Shown: piece by piece, positions 58,060 to 64,000 of the stretch | Numbering within the stretch: position 1 is the first letter of the stretch | Layout of the letters: each line of letters opens with the position of its first letter | Assembly (NCBI RefSeq): GCF_003732275.1 | Contig: NZ_MOBM01000012.1 | Span: 669,008-733,007, forward strand | Length of the DNA: 64,000 bases | Source: Pseudomonas frederiksbergensis | Lineage (GTDB): Bacteria; Pseudomonadota; Gammaproteobacteria; Pseudomonadales; Pseudomonadaceae | Direction of reading: 5' to 3' | Notes under the pieces: generated by a model | What the model was told of the DNA's origin: nothing | Databases searched by the model: none | The model's input: the letters and a program-made list of their open reading frames with translations, nothing else | Position numbers and translations under genes: made by a program

Positions 58060-58581
58060 TTAATCGTCGAGGCGCTCTTCTAACTGGCGCACTTCGTAGG
58101 TGAGCTTGTCGAGGAACTGCATGCGCCGCATCAGGCGTTCGGCCTGTTCACGTTGCGCTGCATCATCCCAACAGGCTGCGAAGCTTTCGTTCAGTTCATC
58201 CTGCGCGGTCTTCAGGCGACGCTTGAACACTGCGACACCCGCCAGATCGGCGCTGTCTTGCAGGTCTTCGAGCTCTTCACGCAACTCCATTTGTTGCAGA
58301 AGAAACTCCGGATCATGCACCGTGACCTCCAGCGGCAGCTCGCGACCACCCATGGCGAGCAGGTAGCGCGCGCGTTTGGGGGGACTTTTGAGCGTCTGGT
58401 AGGCCTCGTTGAGGCTCGCGGATTGCTCGAGCGCCAGCCGCTGCTCACGCTCGGAAGCGTCGGCAAAGCGGTCCGGATGAACACCGCGCGCCAACTCACG
58501 GTAGCGCGTGGCCAACTGCTCGAGATCCAGACGGAAACTCGGCTGCAGTTCAAATAAAGCGAAATGACAAGGAGTACCCAC
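58060..58581 (-). CDS. hscB: Fe-S co-chaperone HscB (J protein)
   Basis: A 173-residue J-domain protein with the HPD motif in [12 protein letters not shown] and a C-terminal IscU-binding helix bundle ([25 protein letters not shown]). The GTG start at 58581 gives [16 protein letters not shown] and the usual HscB length. Longer starts would overlap iscA. Confidence 0.96.
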   Translation of the reverse strand: MGTPCHFALFELQPSFRLDLEQLATRYRELARGVHPDRFADASEREQRLALEQSASLNEAYQTLKSPPKRARYLLAMGGRELPLEVTVHDPEFLLQQMELREELEDLQDSADLAGVAVFKRRLKTAQDELNESFAACWDDAAQREQAERLMRRMQFLDKLTYEVRQLEERLDD

Positions 58582-58589
58582 GAGCAGCC

Positions 58590-58913
58590 TCAGATATTGA
58601 AGCTTTCGCCGCAGCCACATTCACCGCGCACGTTGGGGTTGTTGAACTTGAAGCCTTCGTTCAACCCTTCCTTGACGAAATCGAGTTCGGTGCCGTCCAG
58701 GTAGGCGAGGCTTTTCGGGTCGATGATCACTTTCTCGCCGTGACTTTCGAACACCTGATCCTCTGCCACCACCTCGTCGACAAACTCCAGCACGTAGGCA
58801 AGGCCGGAACAGCCTGTGGTGCGAACACCCAGACGAATCCCTTCACCTTTGCCGCGCCCGTTGAGGGAGCGTCGCACGTGTTGAGCAGCCGCTTCTGTCA
58901 TGCTGATAGCCAT
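58590..58913 (-). CDS. iscA: A-type Fe-S carrier IscA
   Basis: A 107-residue A-type carrier with the three conserved Cys: one in [14 protein letters not shown] and two in [11 protein letters not shown] at the C-terminus. Starts [17 protein letters not shown] (ATG at 58913). It delivers clusters to targets such as aconitase-class proteins. Confidence 0.97.
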   Translation of the reverse strand: MAISMTEAAAQHVRRSLNGRGKGEGIRLGVRTTGCSGLAYVLEFVDEVVAEDQVFESHGEKVIIDPKSLAYLDGTELDFVKEGLNEGFKFNNPNVRGECGCGESFNI

Positions 58914-58947
58914 CGGTGACTCCTTACTCGTCGCCAAATCTTGAAAG

Positions 58948-59334
58948 TCAGATCAAGCCTTTCTTCTGCTTGTAGTCGCGAACGGCCGCTTTGATAGCGT
59001 CTTCAGCAAGTACGGAGCAGTGAATTTTTACTGGCGGCAGGGCCAGTTCTTCGGCCAGCTGAGTGTTCTTGATGGTCTCTGCTTCATCCAGAGTCTTGCC
59101 TTTCATCCACTCGGTCGCCAGGGAGCTGGAGGCGATCGCCGAACCGCAACCGTAAGTCTTGAACTTGGCGTCTTCGATGATGCCTTGTTCGTTGACCTTG
59201 ATCTGCAGGCGCATCACGTCGCCGCACGCCGGAGCACCGACCATGCCGGTGCCGACATCAGGATCTTCCGCGTCCATCTTGCCGACGTTGCGCGGGTTCT
59301 CGTAGTGGTCGATGACCTTTTCGCTGTAAGCCAT
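58948..59334 (-). CDS. iscU: Fe-S cluster scaffold IscU
   Basis: A 128-residue scaffold with the three cluster Cys in [23 protein letters not shown] and [12 protein letters not shown], and the HscA-recognition motif LPPVK at about residues 99-103. Starts [21 protein letters not shown]. Standard in all respects. Confidence 0.98.
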   Translation of the reverse strand: MAYSEKVIDHYENPRNVGKMDAEDPDVGTGMVGAPACGDVMRLQIKVNEQGIIEDAKFKTYGCGSAIASSSLATEWMKGKTLDEAETIKNTQLAEELALPPVKIHCSVLAEDAIKAAVRDYKQKKGLI

Positions 59335-59419
59335 GATTCTTAATCCTCACTCATCAGGAGTCGCTCTTGAAGCCCTGCCAATCGTGGATTTGCAGGGCCC
59401 GGTTGCGGCGACTTGAATA

Positions 59420-60634
59420 TCAGTGCGCCGCCCACTCGATTTTCGAAATGTCGACGCCATCTTTGTACATGTCCCACAGCGGCGAGAGAGTGCGCAGCTT
59501 GGTAACGGCCTCGCAGACTTTCTGCGCGGCGTAGTCGATTTCTTCTTCGGTGGTGAAACGGCCGAAGGTGAAGCGAATCGAGCTGTGTGCCAGTTCGTCG
59601 TTGCGGCCCAGGGCACGCAGTACGTACGAAGGCTCAAGCGATGCCGAGGTGCAGGCCGAACCGGACGAAACCGCCAGATCCTTGAGCGCCATGATCAGCG
59701 ACTCGCCTTCAACGTAGTTGAAGCTCAGGTTCAGGTTGTGCGGCACGCGGGAGGTCATGCTGCCATTGACGTACAGCTCTTCGAGGCCTTCGACCTGCTT
59801 GAAGAAACGGTCGCTCAGGGCTTTGATGCGCACGTTCTCGGCAGCCATGTCTTCCTTGGCTACACGGAAAGCTTCGCCCATGCCAACGATCTGGTGGGTC
59901 GCCAGGGTGCCGGAGCGCATGCCACGTTCGTGACCGCCGCCATGCATGGTCGCTTCGATGCGAACACGCGGCTTGCGGCTGACGTACAGCGCGCCGATGC
60001 CTTTAGGGCCGTAGGTTTTGTGGGCAGAGAACGACATCATGTCGACTTTCAGTTCCGACAGATCGATCTCGACCTTGCCGGTGGACTGAGCGGCGTCGAC
60101 GTGGAACAGGATCCCCTTGGAGCGGGTCAGTTCGCCGATGGCTGCGATGTCGTTGACGGTGCCGATTTCGTTGTTCACGTGCATGATCGACACCAGGATG
60201 GTGTCATCGCGCAGGGCAGCTTCGACCATCTCTGGAGTGACCAGACCGTCTTCGCGAGGGTCGAGGTAGGTCACTTCGAAACCTTCACGCTCCAGTTGGC
60301 GCATGGTGTCGAGGACAGCCTTGTGCTCAATCTTGGTGGTGATCAGGTGCTTGCCTTTGGTGGAGTAGAAATGCGCCGCACCCTTGATTGCCAGGTTGTC
60401 GGACTCGGTGGCACCGGAGGTCCAGACGATTTCACGCGGGTCGGCGTTAACCAGGTCAGCGACCTGACGACGAGCGTTCTCGACGGACTCTTCAGCTTTC
60501 CAGCCGAACACGTGGGAACGGGACGCCGGGTTACCGAAGTTTCCGTCGACCAGCAGGCATTCACTCATCTTTTGCGCGACACGTGGATCAACCGGGGTCG
60601 TCGCAGAGTAATCAAGGTAAATCGGCAATTTCAT
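59420..60634 (-). CDS. iscS: Cysteine desulfurase IscS
   Basis: A 404-residue PLP enzyme that takes sulfur from cysteine. PLP-lysine is in [18 protein letters not shown], and the mobile active-site Cys in [23 protein letters not shown]. Starts [23 protein letters not shown] and ends [10 protein letters not shown], as in E. coli IscS. The second gene of the operon, 50 bp after iscR. Confidence 0.98.
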   Translation of the reverse strand: MKLPIYLDYSATTPVDPRVAQKMSECLLVDGNFGNPASRSHVFGWKAEESVENARRQVADLVNADPREIVWTSGATESDNLAIKGAAHFYSTKGKHLITTKIEHKAVLDTMRQLEREGFEVTYLDPREDGLVTPEMVEAALRDDTILVSIMHVNNEIGTVNDIAAIGELTRSKGILFHVDAAQSTGKVEIDLSELKVDMMSFSAHKTYGPKGIGALYVSRKPRVRIEATMHGGGHERGMRSGTLATHQIVGMGEAFRVAKEDMAAENVRIKALSDRFFKQVEGLEELYVNGSMTSRVPHNLNLSFNYVEGESLIMALKDLAVSSGSACTSASLEPSYVLRALGRNDELAHSSIRFTFGRFTTEEEIDYAAQKVCEAVTKLRTLSPLWDMYKDGVDISKIEWAAH

Positions 60635-60684
60635 GGACTATCTCCTAAATCAGGCTGGCTGGCGTGCCGCTAGCTCTTTGGCTG

Positions 60685-61176
60685 TCATTCGACGGCGGAC
60701 GCTTCAATCTTGTCCAGGCGTGGCGCCTTGCTGTTGCAACGACGCTGGTCCTGACGCTGGGCTACTTCTTGCACCTCACGGCGAGTTACAAGGTCAGCCA
60801 AGCTGATACCGCTCAGAAATTCGTGAATCTGCAGGCTCAGATCGCACCACAAATGGTGGGTCAGGCAGGTGTCGCCTTGATGGCAATCACCCTGGCCCTG
60901 GCATTTGGTCGCATCGACCGATTCGTTCACCGCATCGATCACCTGGGCGACCTGGATGCCCTGCATGTCGCGGGACAACTGGTAACCACCGCCTGGACCG
61001 CGAACACTGGACACCAGATTGCTGCGGCGCAATTTGGCAAAAAGCTGCTCGAGGTAGGACAGGGAGATGCCTTGGCGCTCGGAGATATCGGCCAGGGACA
61101 CCGGCCCGTGCTGCGCGTGCAACGCCAGGTCAAGCATGGCGGTCACGGCGTATCGGCCTTTTGTAGTCAGTCGCAT
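60685..61176 (-). CDS. iscR: Fe-S cluster regulator IscR
   Basis: A 163-residue Rrf2-family regulator. The winged helix starts [20 protein letters not shown], and the [2Fe-2S] ligands lie in [15 protein letters not shown] (three Cys) with the nearby His in LTHHLW. It represses its own operon when holo and activates others when apo. Two adjacent sites resembling IscR boxes lie upstream. Confidence 0.97.
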   Translation of the reverse strand: MRLTTKGRYAVTAMLDLALHAQHGPVSLADISERQGISLSYLEQLFAKLRRSNLVSSVRGPGGGYQLSRDMQGIQVAQVIDAVNESVDATKCQGQGDCHQGDTCLTHHLWCDLSLQIHEFLSGISLADLVTRREVQEVAQRQDQRRCNSKAPRLDKIEASAVE

Positions 61177-61215
61177 GGACAATTACCACGGAGTTCGGAA
61201 TGGGGCGAGTATGCA

Positions 61216-61265
61216 ATTCCCGAGTATTTAAGTCAACTATAAGACCTAGTGCTTTAGTCAGGTTT
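61216..61265 (-). promoter_or_regulatory. Two abutting type 1 IscR boxes
   Basis: On the minus strand the first site, 61240-61216 (ATAGTTGACTTAAATACTCG...), matches about 22 of 25 positions of the type 1 consensus ATASYYGACT-RWWWY-AGTCGGSTAT as I recall it. The second, 61265-61241 (AAACCTGACTAAAGCACTAG...), matches about 18. They are contiguous and 40-90 bp before iscR, as with the E. coli iscR promoter sites A and B. Confidence 0.75.
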
Positions 61266-61336
61266 ACCCGCAAAAGAGCGCGCGCATCATAGCAAAGGCT
61301 GGCCGCGTACAGCCAGCAATTGCGCGTTATCGTTCA

Positions 61337-61399
61337 TCGCGAGCAGGCTCGCTCCCACAGGAAACCACATTTCAAATGTGGGAGCGAGCCTGCTCGCGA
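61337..61399. repeat. REPIN, family A
   Basis: Inverted REPs 61337-61358 and 61378-61399 between cysE and the iscR promoter, both on the minus strand. Confidence 0.92.
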
Positions 61400-61414
61400 T
61401 GAAGTTGACTCGGT

Positions 61415-62191
61415 CTAACTGGCCCGGCTCTGATCCTTGTCCTTCACACAGGCAAAGTCTTCTTCGCGCAGTTCAGGCAGATCTTTCGCACAGTAATTGC
61501 TACCCAGGTCCTTCAGCGCCCCGCACATCCCTTCTAGGCGACCATCTACAGCCTGCAGATGATCGAGCAACTGGTTAATGGCTCGAGCGACCGGGTCCGG
61601 CATGTCTTCGCCGACACCATAGGCATCGAAACCGATCTTCTCGGCCATGGCCTTGCGCTTGGCGTCCTGCTCTTCATCGGACTTGACAATGATCCGCCCC
61701 GGAATCCCCACTACTGTCGCCCCGGGCGGAACCGCCTTGGTGACCACGGCATTGGAACCCACCTTGGCCCCGGCACCCACCGTAAACGGACCGAGCACCT
61801 TGGCGCCCGCCCCGACCACTACGCCATCTTCCAGAGTCGGGTGACGCTTGCCCTTGTTCCAGCTGGTGCCGCCAAGGGTCACGCCTTGATACAGAGTGAC
61901 ATCGTTGCCGATTTCGGCGGTCTCACCGATAACGATGCCCATGCCATGGTCGATAAAAAAGCGACGACCGACCTTGGCACCCGGATGAATCTCGATCCCT
62001 GTCAACCAGCGACCGAAATTCGACACCAGCCGCGCCAGCCATTTCCAGCCCATGCCCCACAACGCTGACGACAGGCGATGGATCCAGATGGCGTGCATGC
62101 CCGGGTAGCACGTCAGAACCTCAAAAGCATTACGCGCCGCTGGGTCACGATGGAAAACACTTTGAATATCTTCACGCAAACGCTCGAACAT
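61415..62191 (-). CDS. cysE: Serine O-acetyltransferase
   Basis: A 258-residue left-handed beta-helix (hexapeptide repeat) enzyme making O-acetylserine for cysteine synthesis. The N-terminal helices ([35 protein letters not shown]) are followed by repeats from [30 protein letters not shown] to VGIPGRII. It is the shorter Pseudomonas form. A second ATG at 62194 is possible; the ATG at 62191 has better spacing to AAGGA. Placed upstream of isc, the source of sulfur for IscS. Confidence 0.96.
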   Translation of the reverse strand: MFERLREDIQSVFHRDPAARNAFEVLTCYPGMHAIWIHRLSSALWGMGWKWLARLVSNFGRWLTGIEIHPGAKVGRRFFIDHGMGIVIGETAEIGNDVTLYQGVTLGGTSWNKGKRHPTLEDGVVVGAGAKVLGPFTVGAGAKVGSNAVVTKAVPPGATVVGIPGRIIVKSDEEQDAKRKAMAEKIGFDAYGVGEDMPDPVARAINQLLDHLQAVDGRLEGMCGALKDLGSNYCAKDLPELREEDFACVKDKDQSRAS

Positions 62192-62193
62192 CA

Positions 62194-62964
62194 TTAATCC
62201 TTCCGCTTTAGAAGCTCGCCACGGGCCGCTTTCTGGGTTTCCGTGAGGATGCCACGCAATATATTCATTTCCGCCCGGCTGACCGAGCTGCGTCCGTACA
62301 ACCGGCGCAGACGCGCCATCAAGTGCCGTGGTTTTTCCGGGTCGAGAAATTCGATGGCCACCAGCGTCTGCTCCAGGTGTTCATAGAATCGCTCCAGCTC
62401 ATCCATGGTCGCCAGCTCACCACTTTTGGTGGACGCCACTTCATCCTTCTCGACCTTGCTCGGCTGACCTGCAGCCGCCAACCAGGACATACGCACTTCA
62501 TAGCTCAACACCTGCACCGCCGCCCCAAGATTCAGCGAACTGAACTCAGGGTCTGATGGGATATGCACGTGATAATGACATCGCTGCAACTCTTCATTGG
62601 TCAGGCCGGAATCTTCACGACCGAACACCAATGCGATCTCGGCACCCTGCTCCGCCTCCACCACCACCTTCACACCGCATTCGCGGGGATCGAGCAACGG
62701 CCAGGGAATACGACGATCACGAGCACTGGTACCGAGCACCAGATTGCAGCCGACCAAGGCATCTTCCAAAGTGGCGACGACCTGAGCATTTTCAAGGATG
62801 TCACCGGCGCCGGACGCACGCGCATCGGCCTCGTGATGCGGGAACAACCGCGGTTCGACCAGCACCAGCCGCGACAGGCCCATGTTCTTCATGGCACGCG
62901 CAGCCCCGCCGATATTTCCGGGGTGACTGGTATTGACCAGGACGACACGAATGTTTTGCAGCAA
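62194..62964 (-). CDS. trmJ: tRNA (Cm/Um 32) methyltransferase TrmJ
   Basis: A 256-residue SPOUT methyltransferase for position 32 of tRNAs. Knot motifs are [34 protein letters not shown] and [19 protein letters not shown]. The apparent start is TTG at 62964, which gives [16 protein letters not shown] in line with homologues; no ATG lies nearby and the ribosome binding site is weak. Its stop touches the cysE start. Confidence 0.95.
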   Translation of the reverse strand: MLQNIRVVLVNTSHPGNIGGAARAMKNMGLSRLVLVEPRLFPHHEADARASGAGDILENAQVVATLEDALVGCNLVLGTSARDRRIPWPLLDPRECGVKVVVEAEQGAEIALVFGREDSGLTNEELQRCHYHVHIPSDPEFSSLNLGAAVQVLSYEVRMSWLAAAGQPSKVEKDEVASTKSGELATMDELERFYEHLEQTLVAIEFLDPEKPRHLMARLRRLYGRSSVSRAEMNILRGILTETQKAARGELLKRKD

Positions 62965-63110
62965 GGGAGGCGCTCTCGAACACTTTAATAGGGAGCAGAA
63001 TCTTACAGTTCATCCTACCGTTAAGCTATGAAAGCGAACACCGACCTTCACCTGTAGAAACTTTCTGATAGAATGCCCGGCTTTCTTTAACAACCTTAGG
63101 TGACACATCC

Positions 63111-63929
63111 ATGCAGCCCATGCTGAATATCGCGCTGCGCGCCGCCCGCAGCGCCAGTGAATTGATTTTCCGCTCCATCGAGCGCCTGGATACCATCAAG
63201 GTCGACGAAAAAGACGCCAAGGATTACGTATCCGAGGTGGATCGCGCCGCCGAACAGAAAATCATCGATGCGCTGCGCAAGGCTTACCCTAATCACTCGA
63301 TCATGGGTGAAGAAACCGGCATGCACGCCGGCAGCGGCATCGAAGGTGAAGAGTACCTGTGGATCATCGATCCGCTGGACGGCACCACCAACTTCCTGCG
63401 CGGCATTCCTCACTTCGCTGTCAGCATTGCCTGCAAATACCGCGGTCGCCTGGAGCACGCTGTTGTTCTGGACCCGGTTCGCCAGGAAGAATTCACCGCC
63501 AGCCGTGGTCGCGGCGCCCAACTGAACGGTCGCCGCCTGCGCGTCAGCGGCCGCACCAGCCTGGACGGCGCCCTGCTGGGTACCGGCTTCCCGTTCCGCG
63601 ACGAGCAGATGGACAACCTCGACAACTACCTGGGCATGTTCCGCGCCCTGGTTGGCCAGACCGCCGGCATCCGTCGCGCTGGCGCAGCGAGTCTGGACCT
63701 GGCCTACGTAGCTGCCGGCCGTTTCGATGCATTCTGGGAATCAGGCCTGTCCGAGTGGGACATGGCTGCAGGCGCCCTGCTGATCCAGGAAGCTGGCGGC
63801 TTGGTGAGCGACTTCACCGGCGGTCACGACTTCCTTGAGAAAGGCCACATCGTCGCCGGCAACACCAAGTGCTTCAAGGCAGTACTGACGGCGATCCAGC
63901 CGCACCTGCCAGCTTCGCTGAAGCGCTAA
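63111..63929 (+). CDS. suhB: Inositol monophosphatase SuhB
   Basis: A 272-residue phosphatase with the lithium-sensitive IMPase motifs: IMGEETGMH, WIIDPLDGTTNFLRG and LSEWDMAAGALLIQEAGG. SuhB also binds the transcription antitermination complex that assembles rRNA. TTAGGTGA precedes the ATG. It is divergent from trmJ. The last 70 bp of the window after its stop show no gene. Confidence 0.97.
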   Translation: MQPMLNIALRAARSASELIFRSIERLDTIKVDEKDAKDYVSEVDRAAEQKIIDALRKAYPNHSIMGEETGMHAGSGIEGEEYLWIIDPLDGTTNFLRGIPHFAVSIACKYRGRLEHAVVLDPVRQEEFTASRGRGAQLNGRRLRVSGRTSLDGALLGTGFPFRDEQMDNLDNYLGMFRALVGQTAGIRRAGAASLDLAYVAAGRFDAFWESGLSEWDMAAGALLIQEAGGLVSDFTGGHDFLEKGHIVAGNTKCFKAVLTAIQPHLPASLKR

Positions 63930-64000
63930 ACGCAAAAGCACCTCAAGAAAACGCCCCGACTGGTTCGTAATGCTGTTCACTTAAGTGGAGCAGCCTTACG

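Overview
The window is chromosomal DNA of a Pseudomonas, most likely of the P. fluorescens group. The basis is the housekeeping gene order (guaA-guaB, xseA, leuA, der-bamB-yfgM-hisS-ispG-rodZ-pilF-rlmN-ndk-isc-cysE-trmJ-suhB, which I recall as conserved in Pseudomonas), the high-GC codon use, and a dense set of intergenic REP/REPIN elements of the kind known from fluorescent pseudomonads. No tRNA, rRNA, CRISPR array, insertion sequence or phage gene was recognised.

Layout. Positions 1-4.7 kb hold, on the minus strand, an alpha-class (CS1-like) chaperone-usher fimbrial operon: major pilin, usher, tip protein, and a chaperone cut off by the window edge. From 5.1 to 6.6 kb is a PadR-type regulator plus ferric-chelate reductase pair (nfeR/nfeF-like) with a perfect 20-bp palindrome upstream. 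From 6.7 to 12 kb are two small membrane or unknown genes, a carbohydrate porin and the PQQ glucose dehydrogenase gcd, which oxidises glucose in the periplasm. From 12.2 to 19.8 kb are a second Lon-type protease next to a chagasin-type inhibitor lipoprotein, a YhhN membrane protein, cmoA-cmoB (tRNA wobble uridine modification), and a multicopper oxidase overlapping tadA.

From 19.9 to 32.9 kb lies a block that looks accessory. It has a structured leader in front of a small DUF3077-like gene, a REP array, and a self-contained trehalose phosphotransferase system. That system consists of treR divergent from treP, treC, an outer-membrane porin, a fused EIIA-HPr-EI protein and a small cysteine-less EIIB-like protein, with a 42-bp double operator between treR and treP. 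The block ends with a 989-residue toxin-like protein carrying a possible EreA/ChaN-type C-terminal domain. From memory of P. aeruginosa PAO1, the multicopper oxidase and guaA are neighbours there, so this block looks like an insertion between them.

The remainder (32.9-64 kb) is core: purine synthesis (guaA, guaB), a TauE-type permease, a LysR regulator, xseA, a LytM peptidase, leuA with a probable attenuator leader, an aminotransferase/omega-amidase pair, ribosome assembly (der), outer-membrane assembly (bamB), translation and isoprenoid genes, the full isc iron-sulfur cluster operon with tandem IscR boxes, cysE, trmJ and suhB.

REPINs (paired inverted REPs) occur about every 3.5 kb, always in or at the edge of intergenic gaps. 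In three places they supply coding or stop-codon sequence to a neighbouring gene or abut its stop.
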